In this document: positions 34,534 to 42,704 of the stretch, in pieces
How positions within the stretch are numbered: position 1 is the stretch's first letter
Layout of the letters: every line of letters begins with the position of its first letter
Assembly: GCF_017368815.1 (NCBI RefSeq)
Contig: NZ_JAFNME010000017.1
Coordinates: 1-64,000, forward strand
Reading direction: 5' to 3'
From: Comamonas denitrificans
GTDB lineage: Bacteria; Pseudomonadota; Gammaproteobacteria; Burkholderiales; Burkholderiaceae_C
Length of the DNA: 64,000 bases
Notes under the pieces: generated by a model
Seen by the model: only the letters and a program-made list of their open reading frames with translations
Told to the model about the DNA's origin: nothing
The model's database searches: none
Made by a program: the position numbers and the translations under genes

Positions 34534-36980
34534 GGTGAAACCTCCGGTCGTTGAGAAGCGAGGAAGGACGCTGCTGCCGGTGAGGACGGCAACAGGTCGG
34601 CAGCCCAATCGAGGCCGCGATGGCGCAACCAGGCACCGGCGAAGCCCGGTGTGCCGGCATCCAGCAGCACGCGATCCATGTCGCGTTGGTCTTGCGGGGT
34701 GGATGCACTCGCGAAGGCCAGCGTGGCTGGCCCCAGGTCGAGGTCGAACAGGCGATTGCCCAGGCGCGATTGGTAGTAGTAATCGCGCTTGGGCTGCGCG
34801 GTCGCCACAATCTCGATCTGGCGCGAGTTCAGCCCAAAGCCTTCGTAGATCGTGCGAATCTGCGGCTCGGTCGCCTGTGGGTTAGGGAGAAAAATCCGAC
34901 TGGCGCAGCTTTCGATCACCGCCGGGGCAATGCTCGAATCCTTGATGTCGGCCAGCGACTGCGTGGCGAAGATGACGCTGACATTCTTCTTGCGCAGCGT
35001 CTTGAGCCACTGGCGGATGCGGGCGGCAAACACCGGGTCATCGAGGAACAACCAGGCTTCATCGAGGATCAGCAGCGTGGGCGCACCGTCGAAGCGTTCA
35101 TCGAAGCGGGCGAACAGGTAGCCCAGCACGGCCAGCACCGCCGCCTTGCTGTGCATCAGTTCTTCCATCTCGAAGCCCTGCACGCTGCCGGAACCCAGGC
35201 GGTCGGCATCGGCATCGAGCAGCTTGCCGTGGGCACCACCTAACACATAGGGCGCGAGCGCCTGGCGCAGCGCGTTCGATTGCAGCAGCACCGACAGGCC
35301 GGTCAGCGTGCGCTGCTCCACCGGTGCGCCGGCGAGGCTGCCGAGTGCCGACCAGATCGCAGCCTTCTCGTCCGGGCCGATGGCGACACCTTCGTGCAGC
35401 AGGCGGCCTTCCACCCATTCGGCGGCCCAGGTGCGATAGCCTTCCTGGTCAATGCGGGCCAGTGGCTGGAAGGCAATCGCCCCGTCGTTGCCGAGGTCGT
35501 AGTGCTCGCCGCCCAGCCCCAGGATGGTGGCGCGCATGGAGCGGCCCATATCGAAGGCGAAGATGCGCGAGCCGGGATAGCGGCGAAACTGCATCGCCAG
35601 CGTGGCCAGCAGCACCGACTTGCCCATGCCGGTCGGCCCGGCGACCAGCGTGTGGCCCACGTCGCCAATGTGCGTCACCAGCCGAAACGGCGTTGCGCCA
35701 TCGGTGCGGGTGACGATCAGCGATGGGCCGTCAAGGTGGTGGTTCTTCTCCGGGCCAGCCCACACGGCGGACAGCGGCATCATGTGCGCCAGGTTCAGCG
35801 TCGAGACGATGGGCTGGCGCACGTTGGCGTAGGCATTGCCGGGAATGGACGATAGCCAGGCATCCACCGCATTCAAGGTTTCGGGGATAGTGACGAAGCC
35901 CCGGCCCTGAATGACGCGCTCCACCATGCGCAGCTTTTCGTCGGCAGCGGCGGCATCCGTGTCCATGACGGTGACGATGGCCGTCAGGTATCCGAAGGAC
36001 ACCTGATCGCTGCCCAGCTCCTGCAAGGCGGCATCGGCGTCGGCGGCCTTGTTGTTGGCGTCGGTATCGACCAGCGGGCTTTCCTGCTGGAAGATCGTTT
36101 CGCGCAGCAGCGCGACGACGTTCTTCCGTTTGGCGAACCACTGGCGACGCAGGCGACCGAGTTCTTTTTCCGCCTCGGCTTTGTCCAAGCACAGAAAGCG
36201 CGTGCTCCAGCGGTAGCCAAAGCCCAGGCGGTTGAGGTCGTCCAGAACCCCCGGCCAAGTCGAGGTCGGAAAGCCGCGCACCGATACCACGCGCAGGTGC
36301 TGGTCGCCCAGCATGGGCGCCAGACCACCGACCAGCGCAGAGTCGGTCAGCAGCGCGTCGATATGGAACGGCACTTCGGGCACGCCGACGCGGTAGCGCT
36401 GCGTCGATATGGTGGCGTGCAGGTAGGTCAGCGTCTGGCTGTCATCGAGCCAAGCGATTTCCGGCATCACGCCATCGAGCAGGTCAAAGACGCGATCCGT
36501 CTCCGCGACGAAGGCTTGCAGCCGCTCGCGCCAGTCCACGCCTTCGGTGGGCCGGTTCTCGTACAGCATCCCCGCCGCGCGGGCACGCGATTCCTCGGGC
36601 GGCAGGTACACCAGCGTCAGGTGATAGCCGCTCTCGAAGTCGTTGCCCGATTCCTCGAAGGTGGCTCGGCGCTCCTCCTCCACGAGCCACGACAGCGGCT
36701 CGGGAAACTCCGAGTGCGGATAGTCGGCAGCGGGTCGGCGCTCGGCCTCAATGAACAGCGCCCAGCCCGAACCCATGCGACGCAGCGCGTTGTTCAAGCG
36801 CGCCGACGTGGCGATCAACTCGCCTTGCGTCGCACTGTCGAGGTCAGGCCCGCGAAACCGGGCCGTGCGCTGGAAACTACCGTCCTTGTTCAAGATGACG
36901 CCCGGCGCGACCAACCCGGCCCACGGTAGCCAGTCGGCGAGCAGTGCGGGCCGCTGGCGGTATTCGGCAAGGTTCAGCAT
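34530..36980 (-). CDS. trbE: Conjugal transfer ATPase TrbE (VirB4-like)
   Basis: The large ATPase that drives pilus assembly and substrate transfer. The 816 residues include the CagE/TrbE/VirB N-domain (RYRVGVPEVPFHIDALLTDS region). Walker A is VAGPTGMGKSVLLATLAMQF, Walker B is LLILDEAWLFLDDP, and the following FATQSLADIKDSSIAPAVIE is typical. The stop lies inside the trbJ start. It is at the family's usual length with intact motifs. Confidence 0.95.
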   Translation of the reverse strand: MLNLAEYRQRPALLADWLPWAGLVAPGVILNKDGSFQRTARFRGPDLDSATQGELIATSARLNNALRRMGSGWALFIEAERRPAADYPHSEFPEPLSWLVEEERRATFEESGNDFESGYHLTLVYLPPEESRARAAGMLYENRPTEGVDWRERLQAFVAETDRVFDLLDGVMPEIAWLDDSQTLTYLHATISTQRYRVGVPEVPFHIDALLTDSALVGGLAPMLGDQHLRVVSVRGFPTSTWPGVLDDLNRLGFGYRWSTRFLCLDKAEAEKELGRLRRQWFAKRKNVVALLRETIFQQESPLVDTDANNKAADADAALQELGSDQVSFGYLTAIVTVMDTDAAAADEKLRMVERVIQGRGFVTIPETLNAVDAWLSSIPGNAYANVRQPIVSTLNLAHMMPLSAVWAGPEKNHHLDGPSLIVTRTDGATPFRLVTHIGDVGHTLVAGPTGMGKSVLLATLAMQFRRYPGSRIFAFDMGRSMRATILGLGGEHYDLGNDGAIAFQPLARIDQEGYRTWAAEWVEGRLLHEGVAIGPDEKAAIWSALGSLAGAPVEQRTLTGLSVLLQSNALRQALAPYVLGGAHGKLLDADADRLGSGSVQGFEMEELMHSKAAVLAVLGYLFARFDERFDGAPTLLILDEAWLFLDDPVFAARIRQWLKTLRKKNVSVIFATQSLADIKDSSIAPAVIESCASRIFLPNPQATEPQIRTIYEGFGLNSRQIEIVATAQPKRDYYYQSRLGNRLFDLDLGPATLAFASASTPQDQRDMDRVLLDAGTPGFAGAWLRHRGLDWAADLLPSSPAAASFLASQRPEVSP

Positions 36981-36992
36981 GGCGGCGTCCCC

Positions 36993-37265
36993 TCACACGT
37001 CCAGCAGCGGGCGGTGCTTGATGTGCCGCGCGAACACGGTCATGAACTGCGGATCGACGCGCGCGCCCCATACCGCCAGCGAGTGGCCGACGATCCAGAG
37101 CACGACACCGGGAATCCACAGTTGCAGGCCCAGCCCCACTGCGGCAGCGAGCGTGCCGTTGGCGATCGCCACGGTGCGTGGCGCACCGCCCAGCAGGATC
37201 GGCTCGGTCAGCGAGCGATGCAGCGGCACTTCAAACCCGGCCGCAAAGGCATCCGGGGCACTCAT
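36993..37265 (-). CDS. trbD: Conjugal transfer protein TrbD (VirB3-like)
   Basis: A 90-residue inner-membrane protein, MSAPDAFAAGFEVPLHRSLT, then EPILLGGAPR and two adjacent hydrophobic helices (VAIANGTLAAAVGLGLQLWI and PGVVLWIVGHSLAVWGAR). It ends RHIKHRPLLDV. Starts within the trbC stop (ATGA) and ends 12 bases before trbE. The reading frame is open much further upstream but that part overlaps trbC and trbB and is not coding. Confidence 0.92.
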   Translation of the reverse strand: MSAPDAFAAGFEVPLHRSLTEPILLGGAPRTVAIANGTLAAAVGLGLQLWIPGVVLWIVGHSLAVWGARVDPQFMTVFARHIKHRPLLDV

Positions 37266-37654
37266 ACGACGGCCCCGCCGGAGAAGCTGAAGAACGACAG
37301 GAAGAAGCTCGAAGCCGCGAAGGCGATGGTCAGGCCGAAGACGATCTGGATCAGCTTGCGAAAGCCGCCCGACGTGTCGCCGAAGGCGAGCGCGAGGCCC
37401 GTGGCGATGATGATGATGACCGCGACGATGCGCGCCACCGGCCCCTGGATGGATTCGAGGATGGATTGCAGCGGGCCTTCCCACGGCATCGAGGAACCGG
37501 CGGCCTGCGCGGTTCCGGCCATGAACAGCAGCAGCGCGGCCAGCAGCAGTCCTTGCCCCGCAGGGCGTGCCAGGCTGCGCAGCCGTGCCAAGCCGGTCAG
37601 GTGAGGAAGCGGATCTACGAAAATACGGAAAGCAGGAACGTGCATCTGCGTCAT
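37262..37654 (-). CDS. trbC: Conjugal transfer protein TrbC (pilin, VirB2-like)
   Basis: Precursor of the conjugative pilin. The 130 residues have a long N-terminal signal region (LRSLARPAGQGLLLAALLLF, cleavage after AQA near residue 52). The mature part has two hydrophobic helices (ESIQGPVARIVAVIIIIATG and LIQIVFGLTIAFAASSFFLS). In P-type systems the peptidase TraF cuts and cyclises this pilin; a TraF gene is present at 54357. Overlaps trbB and trbD by four bases each. Confidence 0.92.
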   Translation of the reverse strand: MTQMHVPAFRIFVDPLPHLTGLARLRSLARPAGQGLLLAALLLFMAGTAQAAGSSMPWEGPLQSILESIQGPVARIVAVIIIIATGLALAFGDTSGGFRKLIQIVFGLTIAFAASSFFLSFFSFSGGAVV

Positions 37655-38688
37655 GGCAGTTCTCCAGGGTGGTTGAGGGACGGGGAAGAAAGGTCGGACT
37701 GCGATGGCAGCTCGGGAAATGGCGCATCCATCGCGTCCGCCAGTTGGTAGCCCACGCCGTCGAAGCCGACGACGCGGGCGATGCTCTCGATGCGGCGCTT
37801 GCGCCCACGCCCGGCGATGTAGATCACCACGTTGACCGCCTCAGCGATCAGCGCACGCGGCGGGTTCACGGCCACTTCGAGAATCAGTTGCTCCAAGCGC
37901 AGCAGCGCGCCGAGCGCGGAACCGGCGTGGATCGTGGCGATGCCGCCGGGGTGGCCCGTTCCCCACACCTTGATGAGATCCAGTGCTTCGGCGCCGCGCA
38001 CCTCGCCGACGACGACGCGATCAGGTCGCAGGCGCATGGATGAACGCACCAGCTCGGTCATGGACACCACGCCTGCGCGCGTGCGCAGCGGAACGTGGTC
38101 GCGGGCCGCGCATTGCAGTTCCACCGTGTCTTCGAGCACGAGAACGCGGTCGCCCGTGGCGGCGATCTCGGCCAGGAGAGCATTGGCCAAGGTCGTCTTG
38201 CCGCTGCTGGTGGCACCGGCGATCAGGATGTTCTGCCGCTCGCGCACGGCCCGTACCAGAAAGCCCGCCTGCGCGCTGGTCATCATCCCGTCGATGACGT
38301 ACCGCTCCAGCGGGATCACGCCGATGGCGCGCTTACGCAGCGCGAAGGCTGGCCCCGGCGCGGCGGGCGGCAAGATGCCCTCGAAGCGTTCGCCGGTCTC
38401 GGGCAGCTCGGCCGACAGCAGCGGCTGGCCGCGATGCACTTCCGCGCCGACGTGGGCCGCCACAAGACGGATGATTCGCTCGCCGTCCGCTTCGGACAGC
38501 TCCACGCCCATCGGCGCACGCCCCGATGAAAGCCGATCCACCCAAAGGGTGCGGTCGGGATTCAGCATGACTTCCACCACGTCCGGGTCTTCGAGCGCGG
38601 CGGCGATCAGCGGCCCCATCGCCGTGCGCAACATCTGGATGCGCCGGTCGAGCGACGTGGCGGTCATGGATTGCGGAACGGCGCTCAT
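37651..38688 (-). CDS. trbB: Conjugal transfer ATPase TrbB (VirB11-like)
   Basis: Hexameric secretion ATPase at the cytoplasmic face of the channel. The 345 residues contain Walker A IAGATSSGKTTLANALLAEI, the Asp box VLVLEDTVELQCAARDHVPL, Walker B VVVGEVRGAEALDLIKVWGT and His box GHPGGIATIHAGSALGALLR. Overlaps the CopG gene upstream by four bases, and trbC downstream likewise, so the block is tightly coupled. Confidence 0.95.
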   Translation of the reverse strand: MSAVPQSMTATSLDRRIQMLRTAMGPLIAAALEDPDVVEVMLNPDRTLWVDRLSSGRAPMGVELSEADGERIIRLVAAHVGAEVHRGQPLLSAELPETGERFEGILPPAAPGPAFALRKRAIGVIPLERYVIDGMMTSAQAGFLVRAVRERQNILIAGATSSGKTTLANALLAEIAATGDRVLVLEDTVELQCAARDHVPLRTRAGVVSMTELVRSSMRLRPDRVVVGEVRGAEALDLIKVWGTGHPGGIATIHAGSALGALLRLEQLILEVAVNPPRALIAEAVNVVIYIAGRGRKRRIESIARVVGFDGVGYQLADAMDAPFPELPSQSDLSSPSLNHPGELP

Positions 38689-39149
38689 GACGCACGCTCC
38701 TGTGCTTGGGCGACTGCCGCCGCGTCCTCCATCCGCATCGGATCGGGGTGCAGTTCCTCCACCACGTCGCGCACCAGGCTGCGTCCGCGTAGCAGGTGGC
38801 GCCCAAGCTGCTCCACGAACTGCTCGAAGCGTGCTTTGCCCTGGGCGCGAGCCGCGTCTTGGTGCGCCTCGGGAACGGGCGTGCTCACGGTCAGGTAGTA
38901 GCGGATGAACAGCGCCAGCGTTTCGATGGCGATGTTCTGGTCGCGCTCCATGCGCTCCGCCTGCCGCGACAGGCGATCAAGCCGCTTGGCGATGGCCGCC
39001 TCGCGCTGGTCGGCGGCATCAGGCGACAACCACGATGCGAGCGCCGCCGCGACGATGGACGACTTGGACACGCCTTTCTTGGCGGCCAGCTCGTCCAGGC
39101 GCTTGGCGTGCTCCGGCTGGATGAACAGGTTGAGGCGGTAGTGGCTCAT
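38685..39149 (-). CDS. CopG-type ribbon-helix-helix regulator of the transfer operon
   Basis: A 154-residue protein. The first 45 residues form a ribbon-helix-helix DNA-binding domain (YRLNLFIQPEHAKRLDELAA, KKGVSKSSIVAAALASWLS) and the rest is helical (AIAKRLDRLSRQAERMERDQ). It lies between traG and trbB with four-base overlaps on both sides, the fixed position in Tn4371-type elements. It probably represses or tunes the traG-trb operon, or assists relaxosome formation. Target site not identified. Confidence 0.88.
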   Translation of the reverse strand: MSHYRLNLFIQPEHAKRLDELAAKKGVSKSSIVAAALASWLSPDAADQREAAIAKRLDRLSRQAERMERDQNIAIETLALFIRYYLTVSTPVPEAHQDAARAQGKARFEQFVEQLGRHLLRGRSLVRDVVEELHPDPMRMEDAAAVAQAQERAS

Positions 39150-41155
39150 AGCTCGATTCCGTCGTTGGGGTCGAGGGAAGCCAGCCGCGCCGTGCGCTGC
39201 ATGGCTGGATCGAGCTGGCGAGGAAGGGGAAGCGGCAAATCGTCGTCGTCATCGAGTAGCCCAAGGTCGGCCGCGGGCGCGGCCAGCTCGGGGTCGTAGG
39301 CGACGGTTTCGGAGAGTTCGGGCTGACGGCGCGGGCCGCCGTCGTCGGCCGAAGCCGAGTTCTCCAGGCCATCGGCGGATGCCGTGGCAGGTGCAGCGGG
39401 CACGGACGGAATCGCCAGCCCGCTCCAGTCGTCGGGCCGCGACGGCGGCGCGTCGGCGTACTGCTGGTTCGCCAGCGTGGGCGGTGGCAGCACGCGACGC
39501 TTGAAATTGGCGTCCGCGTAGTAGCGCAGTTTCTTCGCCTTGATCGGCGCCACGCTGGACACCATCACCACGGCCTCGTCGGGCGGAAGCTGCATCACCT
39601 CGCCGGGCGTGAGGAGCGGTCGGGCCGTTTCCTGGCGCGACACCATGAGATGCCCGAGCCACGGCGCCAGCCGGTGGCCCGCATAGTTGCGCTGGGCGCG
39701 CAGCTCGGTGGCCGTACCCAGCGTCTCGGAGATGCGCTTGGCGGTGCGTTCGTCGTTCGTGGCGAACGTCACGCGCACATGGCAGTTGTCGAGGATGGAG
39801 TGGTTTTGCCCATACGCCTTGTCGATCTGATTGAGCGACTGCGCAATGAGGAAGCTGCGGATGCCATAGCCGGCCATGAAGGCCAGCGCCGTCTCGAAGA
39901 AGTCCAGGCGCCCCAGCGCCGGGAACTCATCGAGCATCAACAGCAGCTTGTGGCGGCGCTCGATGCCGTCGGAGCCATCAAGCGATTCGGTTAGGCGCCG
40001 CCCGATCTGGTTGAGGATCAGGCGAATCAGCGGTTTCGTCCGCGAAATGTCCGAAGGCGGCACCACCAGATACAGCGACACCGGATGTTCGGCCGCGATC
40101 AGGTCGGCAATGCGCCAGTCGCAGCGCGAAGTGACTTCGGCCACCGTGGGATCGCGGTACAGGCCGAGGAACGACATGGCGGTGCTCAACACGCCGGAGC
40201 GCTCGTTATCCGACTTGTTGAGCACTTCGCGCGCAGCCGATGCGACTACCGGATGCGGGCCATCGCCCAGGTGGGGCGTGGTCATCATCCGGTGCAAGGT
40301 CAGCTCGAAAGGGCTGGCCGGATCGGACAGGAAGTTGGCAACGCCGCGCAGCGTCTTGTCTTCGCCCGCGTAGAGCACATGCAGGATGGCCCCGACCAGC
40401 AGCGCGTGCGAAGTCTTTTCCCAATGGTTGCGCTTCTCCAGCGCGCCTTCGGGATCGACCAGAATGTCCGCGATGTTCTGAACGTCGCGCACTTCATGCG
40501 CGCCGCGCCGCACCTCCAGCAGTGGGTTGTAGGCTGCCGACTTCGCATCGGTCGGGTTGAACAGCAGGCAGTGCGAGAAACGCGAACGCCAGCCGGCGGT
40601 GATGCTCCAGTTCTCGCCCTTGATGTCATGGATGACGGCGGATGCCGGCCAACTCAAGAGTGTGGGAATGACTAGGCCCACGCCTTTACCCGAGCGCGTG
40701 GGCGCGAAGGTCAGGACGTGTTCCGGTCCTTCATGACGTAGGTACTGGTGATCGTGCTGACCGAGGAACACGCCGGCAGGCTGTGTGAGGCCGGCCTTGC
40801 GAATGTCGTGCGCATTCGCCCATCGCGCCGAGCCGTAGGTCGTGACCATGCGTGCCTGGCGCGAGCGCCAGACCGACATGGCGATGGCAACGACCACGGC
40901 GACCATGCCGCTGGCGCCGGCAATGGCACCGCCGGTGTCGAAGACCTCCGGCGCATAGGCGCCGAAGAAGAACCACCACTCAAACAGCTTCCACGGGTGG
41001 TAGATCGACGTGCCAAGAAAGTCGAACCAGGGCGAGCCAAGGCGTACTTGATAGCCAAGGGCCGCCGCTGTCCATTGTGTGGCACCCCACACACCGGCGA
41101 TCACGATGCCGAATACCACGGCTATCTGACCGAACAGCACATTCGTACCTTGCAT
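39146..41155 (-). CDS. traG: Type IV coupling protein TraG (VirD4-like)
   Basis: Brings the relaxase-DNA complex to the secretion channel. The 669 residues have an N-terminal membrane part of two helices (about 10-30 and 60-100). The nucleotide-binding fold has GSARWANAHDIRKAGL, Walker A APTRSGKGVGLVIPTLL, Walker B LLMLDEFPALGRLDFFETAL and FLIAQSLNQIDKAYGQNHSI. A variable acidic tail follows, with DLGLLDDDDDLPLPLPRQLD. First gene of the transfer operon: its start faces a 258-base gap that should hold the operon promoter. Confidence 0.94.
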   Translation of the reverse strand: MQGTNVLFGQIAVVFGIVIAGVWGATQWTAAALGYQVRLGSPWFDFLGTSIYHPWKLFEWWFFFGAYAPEVFDTGGAIAGASGMVAVVVAIAMSVWRSRQARMVTTYGSARWANAHDIRKAGLTQPAGVFLGQHDHQYLRHEGPEHVLTFAPTRSGKGVGLVIPTLLSWPASAVIHDIKGENWSITAGWRSRFSHCLLFNPTDAKSAAYNPLLEVRRGAHEVRDVQNIADILVDPEGALEKRNHWEKTSHALLVGAILHVLYAGEDKTLRGVANFLSDPASPFELTLHRMMTTPHLGDGPHPVVASAAREVLNKSDNERSGVLSTAMSFLGLYRDPTVAEVTSRCDWRIADLIAAEHPVSLYLVVPPSDISRTKPLIRLILNQIGRRLTESLDGSDGIERRHKLLLMLDEFPALGRLDFFETALAFMAGYGIRSFLIAQSLNQIDKAYGQNHSILDNCHVRVTFATNDERTAKRISETLGTATELRAQRNYAGHRLAPWLGHLMVSRQETARPLLTPGEVMQLPPDEAVVMVSSVAPIKAKKLRYYADANFKRRVLPPPTLANQQYADAPPSRPDDWSGLAIPSVPAAPATASADGLENSASADDGGPRRQPELSETVAYDPELAAPAADLGLLDDDDDLPLPLPRQLDPAMQRTARLASLDPNDGIEL

Positions 41156-41413
41156 AGCCCCGCCTCCAATCTCTCCTACGCTGATTCCCTTGGGAAACGC
41201 GGCTTAGAAATGTGCCGCAGGCGTCAGGATCGGTGCTGGCTTAGTGCCGGTCAAAGACCGTTTGGGGCAGAAAGGTCGATAAGAAAGAATGAATTCGCGC
41301 TGTGTCTAGCCAGGGAGTGACTCCGTAAGCGCCGGCGAATATCAGCGTGCCGAACAGAAGATTCAGGCAGACTAGCGAATTGCTGAATTGCTGAATTGCT
41401 GAATTGCTGAATT
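41156..41413. repeat. Gap before traG with a fourfold 8-bp tandem repeat
   Basis: No gene. GAATTGCT is repeated four times head-to-tail at 41377-41408, followed by a partial unit GAATTT, which abuts the EexN stop codon (41414-41416). The rest should contain the traG/trb promoter on the minus strand; I cannot mark boxes. The repeat number could vary by slippage. Confidence 0.55.
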
Positions 41414-41689
41414 TCAGAATTTGGGGGATTCTTTGGGCGGTGTGTATGGCGTTTTTCCGTCACCGTAGAACCGCTTACGTGTTGCCTCCGCTACCCGGTT
41501 GCAAAGCAGTTCGCCCAAAGTAGGCCGATCCGTCTTGCATTGCTGGCGCAACTTCTTGAGCTGTTCCGGGTCTGCCACCAGCTCTTCTACTGTCGGGGTT
41601 TTCTTTTCTGCACTAGTGGCTTTGTGCGGTTTATCAGATTGACCGCATGCGACTAGCATTGCAGCGACGAGCGTGATGGCGAGTCTCAT
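41414..41689 (-). CDS. EexN-type entry-exclusion lipoprotein
   Basis: A 91-residue lipoprotein (signal with lipobox MLVACG, Cys near 15) followed by TVEELVADPEQLKKLRQQCK and the C-terminal VAEATRKRFYGDGKTPYTPP. This matches the EexN/TrbK group, which sits in the inner membrane of a cell already holding the element and blocks entry of a second copy. The RFYGDGKTPYTPP tail resembles the end of TrbJ here, which may indicate the two interact or share ancestry. Overlaps the LysR stop by four bases. Confidence 0.85.
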   Translation of the reverse strand: MRLAITLVAAMLVACGQSDKPHKATSAEKKTPTVEELVADPEQLKKLRQQCKTDRPTLGELLCNRVAEATRKRFYGDGKTPYTPPKESPKF

Positions 41690-42630
41690 GGCATCAATTC
41701 CTCCGGAAGATCGGGATTTCGGCTTTTTGTTGACCTGAGAAACTCTGGCAATTCGATGGCCTGTACTCGCTGAATGAAGCGCGCAAGCTCGTCAAACGGA
41801 TCGCCTTCAAGTCTGAGTAGATAGGTCGTCAAAGGTGGTACGCGTGTCGAAAGCGGCCTCGCCACGACTCCTGGCTCTCGGGAGGCTGCAATGTGTGCAG
41901 CCCCTGTAAGTCCGAGTGCAAAACCGGCAGATACCAACGCCATCATCAGGTCGAAAGTGGTAACCCGCTCGGCAACTAGAGGCTGCATTTCAGCCCGGCT
42001 AAGTACTCGCTCAATGTGCTTGGCGTGGCCCTCGCACACTTGAGGATCAGATAGCACTAGCGGGTAGCGCAGCAGTTCATCCAATGGAATTCGCTTAAGA
42101 GCCAGCAACGGATGCCGAGCTGGCAGCGCCACCATAAGCGTGTCAGTCCACGCGGGAAGTGCGACGATTCCATCACCTACGTCGTCGGACTGTGCAAAGC
42201 CGACGTCATACAGGTCGTCGTGCAATCCTTTGATTTGTTGGGATAGTGGCACCTCAAAAAAGCGAATCTCAACCTCGGGCTCCTCCTCGCGACACAACGC
42301 CAATAGGGCTGGTAAGCACAGTAGTGTTGCGCCGTCTGACAAGGCGACGCGGAGTTGTCCATGAAAGCCATTTTTTGCTGCCTTCACGCAGTCCCGCGCC
42401 TGTTGCAAGGATGCGAACACCCGAGGTGCGTGCTCCATGAGCATCAACCCAGCTCGTGTCAAACGCGTGCTTCTCGTGTTCCGAATAAAGAGCTGTGCTC
42501 CTAACTCCTCTTCGAGTTCTTTGATCGTGCGAGACAGTGGGGACTGCTCAATATGCAGTTTCGCAGCGGCGCGAGCGAAGTGAAGTTCCTCGGCGAGCGC
42601 CATAAAACAACGTAGATGTCGAATTTCCAT
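41686..42630 (-). CDS. LysR-family transcriptional regulator
   Basis: A 314-residue regulator. The winged HTH at residues 1-60 is MEIRHLRCFMALAEELHFAR, then AAAKLHIEQSPLSRTIKELE. The effector-binding domain has two lobes (LRVALSDGATLLCLPALLAL and LLRYPLVLSDPQVCEGHAKH). LysR genes recur beside EexN in this element family, so it may control transfer or exclusion genes rather than the efflux cargo. Co-transcribed with EexN through a four-base overlap. The effector is unknown. Confidence 0.87.
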   Translation of the reverse strand: MEIRHLRCFMALAEELHFARAAAKLHIEQSPLSRTIKELEEELGAQLFIRNTRSTRLTRAGLMLMEHAPRVFASLQQARDCVKAAKNGFHGQLRVALSDGATLLCLPALLALCREEEPEVEIRFFEVPLSQQIKGLHDDLYDVGFAQSDDVGDGIVALPAWTDTLMVALPARHPLLALKRIPLDELLRYPLVLSDPQVCEGHAKHIERVLSRAEMQPLVAERVTTFDLMMALVSAGFALGLTGAAHIAASREPGVVARPLSTRVPPLTTYLLRLEGDPFDELARFIQRVQAIELPEFLRSTKSRNPDLPEELMP

Positions 42631-42704
42631 GCGTCCCCTACTAATCGTCGATCTATTCAGTATTTAAAACTCGCTGCCATGCTGCGTTCTTCCAACTCAA
42701 GGAC

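Noticed and set aside
41377-41414. CRISPR array
   Set aside because: 8-bp head-to-tail repeats without spacers; no repeats of CRISPR length anywhere in the window.
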